NCBI GenBank assembly: GCA_035771175.1
Contig: CM069600.1
Span: 9,695,729-9,759,728 of the forward strand
Direction: 5' to 3'
Source: Paratinospora sagittata
Lineage: Eukaryota > Streptophyta > Magnoliopsida > Ranunculales > Menispermaceae
DNA: 64,000 nt
Shown in pieces: positions 11,354-24,509 of this stretch (the first letter of the stretch is position 1; each line of letters begins with the position of its first letter). The notes beneath the pieces are model-generated. The model worked only from the letters and a program-made list of their open reading frames with translations, made no database searches and was not told where the DNA came from. The translations under genes were made by a program, and so were the position numbers.

Positions 11354-13742
11354 GTCATAAATGGAGAATTACGGTGAGAAATACTCACAACCACAAAATT
11401 TTGCCTAAATCCATAATTCTTAGCCAATTCACCAATACTTCAATTATGTTCACAAATCCTCGTTCAATTCATAATCAACCTTTTGCCATAAACATTTCAG
11501 TTACTAACATGAAAATTCAAGCACATAATTATTTAATCAAATTAAGCATTTGATCACCAAATTAATCACTAACTTACCCAACTTACCCGTATATGGGTAA
11601 GTCATATATTTAACCAACTTATCCATATATTGCACAATTCTCTAAATTTTTAGCACATTGTTTCAGTCAATTATTCATTAATTGAACCACACCCAACCCA
11701 GAATTTTATAACTTCTGTATCTCAAATTTTGTAACTCACAATTACCAAGTATCTAAGATTAATTCCAGTATTCAAACACATCAAAATACAACAAATTACT
11801 AATGAAATTGGGTATCAAAATACTCACCTATCAACCAGCAATCAAACTCTCATCGTTTCCTTCAAAGAATCATTCCAAATCCATTAATAACCTCAAGTTT
11901 CCAGCTCCAATTCTAATCATGGAAACCATGTGCATGACACATATGTTGTACAAATGGAAGAATGGAACTCAAATTTGTAAATTACACACCCAAAACGAGA
12001 GATCTCCAGCATCATCTTATTTCTTCCTCTTCCTTTCTTTTGGTTAGCTCTGGAATTTTCAATCCAGCATGTGTAAAATGAGTTTAAACATCTAAATCAG
12101 CTTGCCGACATATTTAATTGCTCATGTTAGCTTGCCAGCAAGCTAGGTACGTGCCAAAACCATCCTTAGGTGGCTGCAATTAAGAGAGACAAGTGTTGAG
12201 CAATAAATAAATAAATACATTTATTTCGTTATTTAGTTTTTTATTTTTTTTTATTTTTTTTTTAATTTTGGGCCTAGGCCCACCTAGAATCGCGCTTCTT
12301 GCACCCAAATTTCAAATTTCACTAAGTATTATACATATATAATACAGACACAAGACCTAGAGTTGGGCATTCTTCGTCATCTCATATGCGAAAAGTTGGC
12401 CGTTACACAAAATTAGGTAAATTAAGTGCTCAAAATTAGGTGAAATGCATTATACGTGTATGACCAAGATTTATTTGTAGATATTTAATTATGTAGTGTG
12501 AATTGTATTTGATTTAGTATAAATACCCTCTATATGGGACGTAAATCATCAAGTAATTGATCAAGCAAATGCACAAGTTCAAGTGTGTTTGAGTTTTTCT
12601 TCTCCGTCTTCAATATTTTCTAGTAGAGAAAGAGTATCTCATTATTCTCTTCTGGAGTGTGAAAAAGGGTTGTAAAATACTATTTATAGTGAATTTTTTA
12701 CAACTTGCCCATGCATGTTTTTCTCAAATCGAGAGTTTTACTATGTAAAATCTTTGTGTCTCTTATTTTACTACAATTGTTCTTATCTTGTTCTTTAGTT
12801 GTATAATACTACATACGTCGGGCCTCTCTTAAAATTCTTAGTATGCTTTGTGAGTGTAACTTTGTCTGATCTTTCACATCAAAAAGGTCTTTCCTGAGAT
12901 ACGACGTCATTCTCTTATACAACATTATTCAGGTATAATACTAATTATTTTTTGGTGTTGATCAAATCTTGTATCAACAACATACTTTAAAGAGCCCAAA
13001 ATTAGAAATAAACATATTAAAACAAAAAAAAAAGCAAGATTAGATGCAAAATTACTCTTTAGGACATTAAAAATTAAATTAAATTAAATTCTAAGGAAAC
13101 AGAAGACTAATGAAAAAGTATGTAAGTGCTCCAAAATATTTATATAGTAATAAAACTTTTTATATAAGGAAGTTACAAATTAATGGAGGAATGTTATGAA
13201 GATACTAATTAAAACTTGTTATATATATATATTGGTTAAAGGCACGTGCATTGCACGTATTTAAAAGAATTAAATGTTCTAAATAAGTTTGTTGTATTTT
13301 TTTTACATATTTTTTTTTAAACCAAAATTTATAAAAAAAAATAGTTATATTAGATTAAAAGAATTGAATTTTGAGAAGAAATTGGGCACGTGGCAACCTT
13401 TTGAATTATTTTTTATTTAAATTTGGAGGATGTCGGTTGGAAACATGACGGACTTTTTAAAAAGTTTGGGATTTTATGTTGCTTTTTAACAAAATGCCTT
13501 AATTTCTTTTTTAAAGTTAAAATATAATTTTTAGTTGAATATTAATAAATAATGAATAGTTTTGATATTTTTAACAAAAACAGCATACGCTCATTAAAAA
13601 GTATTAGCCTTATAAATAATATAGATATATATGAAATTAATGGATGAATGTTATGTATGTATATATATGTAGCTAGGGGTAGTGGGGAGTAAAGTGGTTG
13701 AGACTAATTAGAAAGGTGGGAGCAAGCCAACAATCCTATCCC
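9365..13742. repeat. Direct duplication of a non-coding block, copy B, interrupted
   Basis: Co-linear with 6205-8775, but split by the solo LTR at 10343-12407 and containing about 240 bp of extra AT-rich sequence at about 9955-10195. The right end is at 'gcaagccaacaatcc' near 13727-13742. No gene is supported. Confidence 0.75.
10343..12407 (-). mobile_element. Solo LTR of gypsy (Tekay-like) element, minus strand
   Basis: Read on the minus strand it runs from tgtaacggcc (12407) to ...gtcgtgata (10343). The pentamer caaaa is duplicated at 10338-10342 and 12408-12412. The uninterrupted sequence survives in copy A near 7105-7120, confirming a clean insertion. The stretch near 10815-10845 (agctcaactagctcagtga) is the family motif. 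At 2,065 bp it is shorter than the 2.7-kb relatives. The terminal CA has become TA at the minus-strand 3' end. No internal domain is present. Confidence 0.85.
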
Positions 13743-13759
13743 ACTCAGAGATGGAACAA

Positions 13760-14095
13760 AACTCATTCTCCAAGATGAATTAGGAAGATAGGGTCTACCC
13801 GATCCGACCCTTTCAAAATAGATGAGTTCCTTCAGCTCACCTCAACCAACGACGAGACGACAAGTGGCACATGCCTGTTGGGCATTTAAGCCACCCCGTC
13901 CAGAGGAACTCCTCTATAAATACACCTACAACCTTCCTTATAAGGTACAAATAACTTTCTATAAGAGTTAGTGTTATAGTCTTAAACAAGCTCTGACTTA
14001 GGCATCATAGGGTTTTTGGTCGGCACCATACCGGTGTTCCTTACGATAGCCTTATTTCTTTATCTATTTGGTGTTGGTCAAATTTTGCACCAACA
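13760..14095 (+). mobile_element. Right part of a gypsy LTR
   Basis: It contains 'ctctataaatacacc' (TATA-like, near 13911), then 'gctctgacttaggcatcat' near 13990, then 'cggcaccataccggtgttcc', and ends 'gcaccaaca' at 14095. The same order occurs at 15800-16163 and near 54990-55220. The left boundary is uncertain. Confidence 0.55.
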
Positions 14096-14240
14096 CCAAT
14101 TATGCAAATGTCAATGACGATACTTGAACCCAAGACCTCTTGCAAAACCAAAGCTCTGATACCACGTTAGAAACCACTCAACCTAAAAGTTATAGCTGTC
14201 AGATAAGGGTCTAACAATGCATATCAAGTTATCATCAACA
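14096..14240 (-). mobile_element. Ty1/copia fragment: leader, primer-binding site and partial 5' LTR
   Basis: On the minus strand, LTR-like sequence ending 'ggtttctaac' is followed by tggtatcagagc (reverse complement of 14153-14164). That is the classic copia primer-binding site complementary to initiator methionine tRNA. Leader-like sequence follows down to about 14096. No gag or pol is attached. Confidence 0.55.
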
Positions 14241-15398
14241 AGATGTTGTTTTATTTATTTTATGAGACTATTTTTGAATGAAAAATGTTGCAGAGATTGG
14301 AAATTGAAGAGTGAGAAATTGGTGACTTGGGTGAAGAATATTGGTGATTTTGGGAAGTTGTTCAAGGATAAACAAATGGTGCTAGATATTCTGAAAATGC
14401 GCATGTGTGTTGGTGAATGGTTGAAAGGGGACATTGGTGTTGGAAATTTGACTAATGCAAGTGAAATCACTGTGGGTATTCCTCCATTTCCTTGGTTATT
14501 TTGTATGGCATTATAGCTATGAATTGTTTTAATGACAAACATGCATGAATGGCATAGTATATAATTACATTGATTGAATTTATAAAAAATATTTCGAAAA
14601 CGAAGCATGTCTAACTTGTAAGAACATGAGTCATTCCAAGAATAAGTTTCGCATGAGTAGTACCTTGAGTATCTCATAGGCTTAGTGGCTGTTTCGGAAG
14701 TGATTGTGATGAAAATGAGTATGAGAAGACAGTTAGGCTACCCTTGTATACTTAGAATGAGGGAGACTAATATGACTTTCAATGAAAAAGTGAAAATGGT
14801 TTGAAAAATATTGCATGAAAGGTTCAAGTTATTTTGTGCATATATGTATTGTTATCTTTGCACTTGAATCTTTAAATGTATTTGATTATGATTTCATCAA
14901 CATGTTTACTAAATGCATATGAATGTCATAGAATGGAAATTACTCACTGAGCTTGTTGTAGCTCACCCCATTTCCTCCAATATTTCAGGTAAAGACCTAA
15001 AAAGAAAAGGAAAGACAAAGGAAGGATAAACCTTGTTTTGGAATTCCGCTTTGTTTATGTACGTATGGGGGAGATGGTTTATGCTTATTTTATTTTGATA
15101 TGTATAATTATCATGCTATGTAAATATTAACATAGAACAGGATAGTAAGGTTATGATTATGGTTTGTGGATGGATAATGAATACCTGATTATAAATGAGT
15201 GTGAAAATGAATGAATATAGATGCGAATGATTACATATATAATTTTGATTTGTGGTTGACTATAAGAAAAATTTCTGAAATGTCAAATTTATGGGAATAT
15301 GCTGACAAATTTTTTTGAAAATTGCGTATTTAAGTTGAGGCTGATAGTGTATTGTACACTGTATATGGGAAATGTACAGTATTTAAGTTGAGGCTGAC
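14241..15398 (+). mobile_element. Truncated gypsy (Tekay-like) LTR fragment, plus strand
   Basis: The segment matches the reverse complement of the outer part of the solo LTR at 1061 to about 2010. Examples are the 'agacatgcttcgttttcg' region near 14590-14610 and 'cactgagcttgttgtagctc' at 14945-14964. It stops within the 'gtacactgtatatggg' repeats near 15398, before the expected terminal gtcgtgaca. Open reading frames across it have no recognisable protein similarity. Confidence 0.6.
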
Positions 15399-16163
15399 AT
15401 AACTCAATCTCATGTGGGCGTGGGCCGACCTAAAGCGGATGACCTTAGGTGATGGTGATTGAGAAATCCCGAATATTGAAGTGGGCTTTGATTGAAGCGA
15501 GGTTACAAAGATAAGCTCGGACGAGGTTGGGTAGACCAAAATGCTGACCTGAGCTAAGTAGAGATATTATCGTTATGCCGACCTCAGGAGATAGTGATGA
15601 GAAACTCTTAGTATCATGAGTTGAGCCTAGAAGGAGATGATGAGGTCGACACCACGCCGACCTAAGATGAACTAACTTGGGTAAGACTTGAATCTCAAAA
15701 TGAGGTCAACATTATGACGACTTGATATTATCTAATATTACTTGGATAATACTTGAGATGGGACCGCATCGAGAAGTAAGGAGACCACATCCTGTAAAGG
15801 TGACCACTCTCTGAGAAACACCAAGGTGTCGCATGCCCCATCAGGTTGGCCCTATTATGAATAGTTGTAGATCTCACCTAAAAGGGTAAGTAACAACTTG
15901 TTACAATAACTTTCTACCTCGTTTTACTATTTTAGTTAGCTAAGTTATAACTTAAGTATCAATGGCTTATTAGCCGACACCATGTCAGTGTTCCTCACGA
16001 TAGCTATTTTTAGTTATTCCTTCTAAGGTCGGAAGTTCAGAGCTTAGCTGGGAGATCCGCTATTTGTTCATCCAATTCATCATTAGTTCATCCAACTTGT
16101 AATCAACTCTTCCAAAAGTCTTAGCTATATCATTTTTGGTGTTGGTTAGTTTTTGCATCAACA
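15399..16163 (+). mobile_element. Gypsy LTR remnant with repeated 'gccgacct' motifs
   Basis: The motif 'gccgacct' recurs near 15418, 15580 and 15657. A segment related to 13990-14095 follows ('accatgtcagtgttcctcacgatagc'), and the end is 'gcatcaaca' at 16163. The left edge abuts the truncated LTR. No coding sequence. Confidence 0.5.
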
Positions 16164-17142
16164 AACGGAATACCTCCCCTTGAATTTAAAATAATAATTT
16201 GAGCTATATTTTGTGCACTACATCATTCCTAACTTATATCAAATAGAGTTGTGAAAAGGTCAAAGGTTATTTACATCATTAAAATTGCTGGTATGATGTC
16301 TATACGTACATAGATTCTTGGAGATTATCATTTATTTGATCCCATGGTGTGTAATTATTCATAATATAAATGTCCGCTTCACTCTTGATAGAATAGAGTA
16401 AAAGAAGTGAATTCACATAAACAACCCATATAATTGAGTAAAAGTTCTTATGTCGTGGTCAGGTGTGGGGATGCTCGCACACACATTGGCATGACTTTAG
16501 ATTTTTTTTCAACTAAAGATTTGTTGTTATTATAAGAAAGTGAAAAATAGTGATTATTTAATTTTTAAGTTAATCATGAAATTTTTATTTTATTTACCTT
16601 AAAATTTTGATCATTAAAATAAAATAATTTAACTATGTTTTTTAATTGTAACACTAATCAAATAAAGGTGGGAGTCTTCCATCAATTACCCTTCTCTCTT
16701 TTTTAAATTACAAAATTATTCTAACAGCATTAAACACACTTTATTTAATGTACATAGAAAACTTGTTAAAAACTTAAACCTGAAAATTTGATATAGAAGC
16801 TCCACATCATATTTGTGTCAAATGGTGTACAATTTTTAGTATATATAGATTCAAACTTATTCTTGAAAAGACCTATGCTAACTTAATGGTAAATATATAT
16901 AATAGAAAAATGTTTATCTTACTATAATAAATACAACTCCATTAATAAATCATGAGTAATTGGACAATAGTCACGACGGCTATGATTTATTGCCACTGAG
17001 ATAGCAACATCAATAAAAGGGCATTAATAGCCAAAGCCCATAAATCATTTATGTTCACTAAAATTATCCTAATGCATATGTGTTTAAATTTTAATGAGAA
17101 AATTATGAATGTATAGCAAAATATTATAACTATATGGAAAAT

Positions 17143-17145
<3 letters not shown>

Positions 17146-17203
<58 letters not shown>
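17146..17203. repeat. (TA)n microsatellite
   Basis: An uninterrupted run of about 29 TA units. Confidence 0.95.
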
Positions 17204-17206
<3 letters not shown>

Positions 17207-18082
17207 TTAAATTATTTATTAAACACTTTGAGATGTATAAAACGTTAATATCTAATGACTATGTATATGTAGTTGTACATACAGTTGTAAAAATTACAGT
17301 TTGATTAACATTCCCCAAAAAGTATTTTTATCATAATTGAGTTTATACCATGTATATATATATATATACGCCATTGGATGAAACATAAAACAACAGTGTA
17401 CTCTTGTCGTGTATTTAGTCGATTCAAATTCAATGTGTGATAACTGATTTTTTTTTTATTTTTTTTTGTCACTGGTGATAATTGAAGTACTGTTGAAGAA
17501 CAAAAAAAAGTAGATGTATGACTTAGTAAAGTCGCATAACATTAATGGAAAATTATAAAAGTTACAACAATAGTATCAATATTGACATTAAATGTCTCAT
17601 GCTAATTGGACCTTTGCCTAACTCAATCAATATCAAATTGAGGAAAGAGGAGAAAGTAAGTTCAAGGAGAATCAAATATAAAGGAGAGTATGAAAGCTTG
17701 TTGCAGCAGTAGACATGAATGATTCTTTGCTCATGTTCAACAAAGTTACTTGATGAAAAGATTTGGTGTATGTCCCTTTCAAGACGCTACAACAACTAAA
17801 CACAACCGCAAAATAAATAAATAAATAAAAAATAAAAAAAAATAAAAATATATCTTTACCCCCATTTTCATAAGTTCTTTATTTTATTTTATTTTCTTGA
17901 TGCTTTCTTAAGAGTAGTCATGACTAATGGCTGTGAGATGCATGCATGTACGATTAGCTACAGCATATATTATAATGAGTGTCAAAAGTGGGTTAGAAAA
18001 CAAATTTAGGTCTATTTTAAAAGTGGGTTAGAACCAGATATAAGCAAACAGACAAACAGGTGCCCATTTATATAGGTAACGA

Positions 18083-18264
18083 AGAGCGAGTTTTATGGTA
18101 GGTTAAGGAACTCGTCACGAGTTCAAGTCTCATTCTAGACATATTCTGGTTAGGAGAAGAAAACTTATTAAATATTTGTCGAACCCTTCGAGTCTGGAAG
18201 GATTAGTCTCGTCACAAAATAGAGAATGACACATCTGCTAAAAAACCCGTCAAAAAAAAAAAAA
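18083..18264 (+). mobile_element. Possible tRNA-derived SINE
   Basis: A box-A-like 'tggtaggttaagg' (18096-18108) and a box-B-like 'gagttcaagtctc' (18119-18131) are followed by unrelated body sequence and an A tail at 18252-18264. The 3' part ('attagtctcgtc...aaaa') resembles 44411-44490. A target duplication was not identified. Confidence 0.45.
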
Positions 18265-19064
18265 GCATATAATTAATTTTATTACATGTGAGGACGAATT
18301 TAAAAGCTTACTTGTATTCATGCAAAATTCTTTAAAAATATATAATGTGCGTGTTCTTGAAAGTTGTAGGTGCAATATATGTGATTTCTACTATTTTTTA
18401 AAACTTAATTTATTAATATTGTTATGAAAAAATGCATAAAAAAGTACATTTAAATACATTTATGTAGCTTAATAACATTTATTACAAATTTATACAGCTT
18501 ATACTAATTAAATTTTTTATATAACATTAAACATATGTATAAATATACATTTATAGTTGTAGCAGATGTTTATGTCCATATTAGCTTTCTTGAGAGAGAA
18601 GTAGCCATAAGTATTGGATGTGGGATGCATGAATGAATGTATGAGTGTTTGACTTAAATCCAAAAGAAACAAAAAAAACTTTATAAATGTTGGGCATGAT
18701 GAGTGGCTTAAATGCTCTCGCAGCTTTTTGCTTTTGCTTCAGCAATAAGCTTTGCACGATATGCCAATTCAGAAGCATGATTCACATGAATCATGAAGCA
18801 ACAGTGTGTTATTATTGATAAAAGAATGAATAAAATGTTTTTTTTTTTTCTTTTGCATATTTTAAATATTAATTAGAAGTCGGGTGGCATCTGAATATTT
18901 TTTATGCCACTCGACATGGTCAAGTCAAATAGGTGTTTGGGTCAAAATCCGACTCAAATTACACTCCTATTTGTCATATATATATATATATATAGTTATC
19001 TAGCTAGAGATGCATATTACTTCTTGCAACCCCCAACATGTCCGTGGGTTCGTGATCATTTTTG

Positions 19065-20161
19065 GGGCGTTTGACTTGATTGTCCTTAAAAAATAAAAAA
19101 AATTATAAATATCATTAAAATCTAAATAATGACTATTCAAAGCCCACTCAGCCGACACACTGGCGCCACGTGGACGAAGGAGCTGGAGGAGTTAAGAAGG
19201 TGTTTTTTCATACAAAAATTTTTTTTTTTAATGGAAGGCGTCTTTTCTTCCCTAAAATTTTTTTTTGTATAGAAAGCGTCTTTTTGAAAGACGCCTTCCA
19301 TACAAACATTTTTTTGAAAGAGAAAAAGAGAGCGAAGAAGCTCACCGAGAAAGAGAAGGTTAAAGTAGGGGTGGCGCTGGTGATAAGAATGTTAAGGTTT
19401 CGAAGACAATCGTCATCGAACATTGGTAACGAATCTATCATCTCTGTTCGAACAATATTCTTGCAGTTTCTTTAATAACTATAAATTTTTTCACAATTTT
19501 AACCTTACAAAATATTCCATATCATCAATCAAATACGGGATTTAGCCTATATTAAAATGAGTCAAATATAAACAGTATTGGCATAGCAAAAATAAATCTA
19601 GCATACGATTGAGATACTAAGAACAGATCATCGGCACAGGAAATGGCTAAAAATGGATTGGAACAGGGGATGGCATCCCCCTCGCTACTATTTTGAAACT
19701 GCAAGAATATTGTTCGAACAGAGACGATAGATTTGTTACCAATGCTCGATGACGATTGTCTTCGAAACCTTAACATTCTTATCACCAGCGCCACCAGCAG
19801 CAGGAGCTTCTTCCGCTACTTCAACTTTCTATTTCTCGGTGAGCTTCTTAGCTCTCTTCTTCTCTTTCAAAAAAAAATTTGTATAGAAAAAAGACGCCTT
19901 CTATACAATTTTTTTTTTTCTTTTTTAAGGAAGGCGTCTTTTAAAAAAGCGTCTTTCATTCAAAAATGAAAAAAAAATTCATAGAAGGCGTCTTTTCAAA
20001 AGACGTCTTTTTAACTGTTTCAGCTACCCCGTCCACGTGGCGCCAGTGTATCGGCTGACTGGACTTTGAATAGTCAAATTATGACAAAGTAGTCATTATT
20101 TATATTTTGATGACATTTGTGAAATTTTTTTATTTTTTAAGGGCAATCAAGTCAAAAGCCC
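19065..20161. mobile_element. Mutator-like foldback element with arms of roughly 400 bp
   Basis: The ends are gggcgtttgacttgattg (19065) and its approximate inverse at 20144-20161. The arms stay complementary through 'ctggcgccacgtggac' (19159-19174 with 20031-20046) and through an inner segment containing 'cgaagacaatcgtcatcga'. The arms also carry repeated 'aaggcgtctttt' and 'agacgccttc' motifs. Flanking decamers atcatttttg (19055-19064) and accatttttg (20162-20171) differ at one base, which fits the 9-10-bp duplications of MULEs. The loop (about 19510-19690) has no transposase, so it is non-autonomous. Confidence 0.75.
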
Positions 20162-20171
20162 ACCATTTTTG

Positions 20172-20357
20172 TTTAGGCCAGAAATCAGTTAGAAAAGGTC
20201 TTTGGTTTAAAAGAACATAAATGGATGTAGGAGTATACACATCTCTTTAAAAAACACTAATTACCTGTTCATACCTAGCTCGGTTTAAAAATGGACAAAA
20301 GTTGTCACAATTTCTTAAGATTGCCTGCCTTAAAATTTTATTTTTATTTAAAAGTAG

Positions 20358-20388
<31 letters not shown>

Positions 20389-23300
20389 GTCTTAAATTGC
20401 CTCTCTTATTAGTCTTATTAGTCATCTTTAGAAATTTTTGTCAATCTACAGTATTTGTTACATTTGATCAACATGTACATACAAATTAATTATTCTAGAT
20501 CAAAGGGTCAAAGAAAAGGACAATCTAAACTACTAATACGGTGATGAAATCACAATTTTGCATAATTTTACCCTTATTTTTAGTGTTTTTAGGCTATAAA
20601 ATAAAATAAAAATAAAAAAAGAGAAAAGAATTAACAAAAAAGACTCTTTAAGTCACATTTTAGTATTTTTATTTTTATTTTTTTTTTGTTCATTTTAGGC
20701 ATTTAGGCTATTTTAGAAGAACATTTTAGAAAAAACATTTTTTTTTTAATTTGTCACAATTTCTTAAGATTCATTAAAAATTAGGTTGTTAATTTCTATT
20801 ATTTTTATTTTTTTTGGCAGTTGAAAATAATTCAATAAAGCATTGGACAATTGTTTAAATTGATTTATTTTTATATAAACTACATTGATGCCTCTCTTGG
20901 TCTTTTCTTTAAGATATTTTTCAAGTCCAAGATTAATTCTAAAATATTATATAAAGAATTTTGAAGTCATATGAAATTGCTCCCAACTCAATTGCACCGC
21001 GGGAAGAAGGTTTCGCATGCCAAAATGTTAAAAAAAGTCAAAAAATCAAAGTTTGAAGAAATGGAAAAAAAATTTCCCATGATGGCATCATGATTATTTA
21101 ATTAATTAAATATTTTTATTTTAAAATCTTATGTATTAATAAGATGCTCAATTGAGTTTTTTATTTTTTGGAAGGTTTGGGAGGATGGAATAGCTATAGT
21201 CATTGATACAAAAAATAAAATTAATTTAACTAAAAATATGAAACTTATAAGTAGTAATTCTAATAAGTATTCTCTCTTGTCTAGATTGAGAAGCATAAAT
21301 TTATCAAATTTTATGTTTAAAAATCAATTTATCTATGGTTTAGAAAATATTCATAATGCAAAATGTTATATAATTTTTTTTTCCATAAACTTTAGATCAA
21401 ATCATATTATGAAATTTAATTGTGAATATTTAATATCCTCCTAGATAGAAACTTTTACTAAAACTTTACCATTACATATCTATAATGATTTCAATTTAGT
21501 GTTTTGGTATTTAAATTGACGTCATTTATCCTTTAAAAGTGAACAAAATATCTTACAATATATATTTTCTATTTTACTTTTTGGGGGGTTCAGAAGGGCC
21601 GTGCTTGAAAGTATTTCACTGTTATTAGTTTAATCAAAGTTTAAATCCTTCCTTCGAAGATTTCCGCCCTCATATCAGCATTCAAGAAAATCTCAACTAG
21701 TTTGGGGAGTGGAGGTGTATTCTCTGTAACAGAAAAAATAACCAACTTTCTCAGTGACTGGCGATGAAGTCCCTCACAGTGGCAAAATGATTTTTAACCT
21801 TTTTGAACTTTCACATTATCTCATTGACCTTTTGAATTATGATAGAAGTAGAACAATGTATATAAGAAAATATATTTATATTTCTTAATTTTTTTATTAT
21901 CTTGCTTAATAAATTATTTTTATCAAAAAAAGATATACATTGAACTAACTCATACATAAGTTTTTAAAGTGTTACAATTATAAGTTTTTATTTCAAAATA
22001 ATGCATTTGGTCATGTTTTCACCTTAAAAATCGCATTAGATAACAACATTTAGTTCATGCAAGCTTCATTTTGTCTTAATTTCTTATCTATTTATTTTAT
22101 TTTAAAATAATACATTTGGCCATGTTTTCGCATTGAAATTGCATTAGATAACAACATCACATTCATGTAAGCTTCATTTTGCCTTAATATCTTCTCTCTT
22201 TATTTTAAATTAGTTTTATTGAATTAGTTTGATTATTATAACTTTGAATGCATTTAAAATATAATCTAAATTACATATTTAATACGTACGAAGCACGTGG
22301 CCAAACTAGTTATATATTACGTTACACACTATAATACCCATGTAAACTTACAAAGATTACAATAAATTAAATACTTGTATAAGATAACAATTTTTAAATT
22401 AAACAAAAAATCATTGTCTTTATATAAATAATATACATTCACATGCAACGTATATTTATATAGTGAATGGCACGTGCGTTGCACTGATAAGATACTTTTT
22501 ATTATTATTTTTGAACAGTGGGGAAGGAGAAGGGAAAGGCTAATGAATTAGGTCATACGTTCTAAGTTAAATATAATGAATTATTAAAAATGTCACCAAT
22601 AGTTTTAGATTTAATCAAACTATGAAAACATAATTCAAATAAAAACAACCAAATAAAAAAAATGGATTAAGATATATAAAAATAATAAAGTTAAATCAAC
22701 CCAGCAATTAAATTAATAACCACTATAATATTAATTGATTAATATATAATAAACCGTGCAAACTAATTAAATAACAAACATTAACTTATAAATTAAAGAA
22801 ATATGCATTAGACATATTGAAACAAATTAAAGAAAGATGACCGTGTAATGGATTAAGTAAACAAATTAAAATGAAAAAAAAAACTAACTAAAAAATATAT
22901 ATATATAGATAGCAGTATATCACAAACCAATGTTTTAAAAATCTAAAAATAAAAAAGTATGGTTTAATAATGTGTATAATAGTTATACATTACATCATTT
23001 ATCAAATAATGAAATAAATAAAAGAAAACTAACCCATGAAATAAAATTCAATAATATATATATATATAATCAAATTAAGTATTTAGCATATGGGTCGAGC
23101 CTTTAGACCAGGCCAAGTCTTGATATGTAAACCCAGGCCAATCAAATCCGAGCCCGACTATTATGAGTCGAGCCGGCCCATATAATAGACGGGCTCGGAT
23201 CTAGATCAGGTCATTTTGATCGAATTGAGTCAGGGCCTTGGGCCAAATTGTCTCCCTAATTGAATTGACCTGAGTTGTATAGTGTCACATTTTTAGAATT

Positions 23301-23925
23301 TATTATGAGTTCGCATCACAATTAGGGTTGAGGAATTTTTTTTTTTTTTTTTGAAAGGAAAGAAAGAAAATTGAGGGTTGAAAGGATTTTGTGATTTCAA
23401 AAGTCCTAGGTATTATTTCTTAGCATAGCATTATTGGATAGTTTTTACACTATTTTTTCATGAATTTTTCATATAAATATACGTTAGTGTCTCACATACA
23501 TACATTAGACAATCTTTTTCTTTTTTCTAAGGACTTAAAAAACGATTTGTCTCTATCTTTAAGGATATTACATATTAAATGTAGATTTATTTACCTTGCA
23601 AATCTGTAAAAGAAAAGAGAAGATGGAAAGGGAAGAAGGGTTAGGGTTTAGGTAAGAAGATGAATGTAAGAATTATGGTGGTGGTGAGTAAGGTAAGTAA
23701 ATGTTTTGGAGATAAATGGAAAAAAAAAATTTATGCAAGAGAATTTTTGAGAAATCATAGAAGGGTTTTATAGGAATTATATTTTTGGTGGGTAAAGATA
23801 GTGTTTTAGTGGGGTACAAAAAGAAGCTCCCTTTTGATTTGGTGTTCAAACTTTAGTTTCCTCTTTTACCCTTACTTACCTTTGTAAATACTATCACATA
23901 CATAGTGCCACTACTATCCATATCC
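20172..23925. other. AT-rich non-coding stretch
   Basis: No gene is supported. Visible structure: a (TA)n run at 20359-20386, a tandem duplication at about 21992-22210, several 'gcacgtg...ttgcac' motifs near 22270 and 22470, and a small GC-rich hairpin (23146-23156 with 23190-23200). Confidence 0.5.
21992..22210. repeat. Tandem duplication, two units of about 110 bp
   Basis: Both units contain 'aaaataatncatttggncatgtttt', then 'gcattagataacaacat', then 'aagcttcattttgncttaat' in the same order. The divergence suggests an old duplication. Confidence 0.8.
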
Positions 23926-23929
23926 ACAA

Positions 23930-24045
23930 CAAAAACTAGGAACTAGGGGAATTATGAAGGGCTAAACAAAAAGAACCCTTAGTGGGGATAATCGTCGCTA
24001 ACCAATCAGCTGCCGCATTAGTTTCCCAGTAACATTGGGAACAAC
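23930..24045 (-). pseudogene. LINE RNase H C-terminal remnant
   Basis: On the minus strand the translation reads ETNAAADWLATIIPTKG and runs to a stop near 23936. This matches the tail of the RNase H domain of plant LINE polyproteins (typically 'REANxxADWLA'). The rest of the element is missing or unrecognisable; 24046-24500 holds no clear domain. Confidence 0.6.
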
Positions 24046-24509
24046 TCCAGCTCCGGAACAACTCTAACTCCAACTCCAACTAACCTAAGTATCTGTTGTA
24101 AAGTACAACCTGTCATTTCAAGGACTTTTACCCGACCTTCCTTCTTTGATCTCAAAAGAACGCTTGGGAATCGAAGAAGCAATAGGAGATGATTGCTATG
24201 AGCGAGTTCCAGTTTTCCTTTCAAGAGATAGATTTTTTGCCTGACCGATAAAGGATTTCTCAAAGTGGGACCTTGCCTAATTAAGTGAAGTGGAGTTGCA
24301 ACTCATAAAAGTGATACTCTAACTGTTGAGTCAAGTAGGTCAAGCTGAGTCGAGTCAGAGAGATTAAACAAAGGTAGCTTGCTTTTCTCCTAGACTAATG
24401 GCGGCTTATGTAGTGGTCGACCCTCCCACCATCATGCCTCCTTGGTCAAAGAGCCAAGCCAACGTAGGAAGCAAAAAAGCTTGCATGGGGACTAACAAAG
24501 GGTTTTGAA

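Larger units (their letters stand above)
16164..19054. other. AT-rich non-coding stretch
   Basis: No gene is supported. It holds a (TA)n run at 17146-17203, a shorter one near 17355-17369, several poly-A/T tracts and a SINE-like segment at about 18083-18264. Confidence 0.5.

Noticed and set aside
14217..14677. Overlapping frames of 99 and 140 residues on opposite strands
   Set aside because: Within an LTR fragment shared with 1061-2010; no domain and no conservation of the frame in that copy.
18581..18778. 65-residue minus-strand frame
   Set aside because: No recognisable domain, no supporting promoter or context, AT-rich surroundings.
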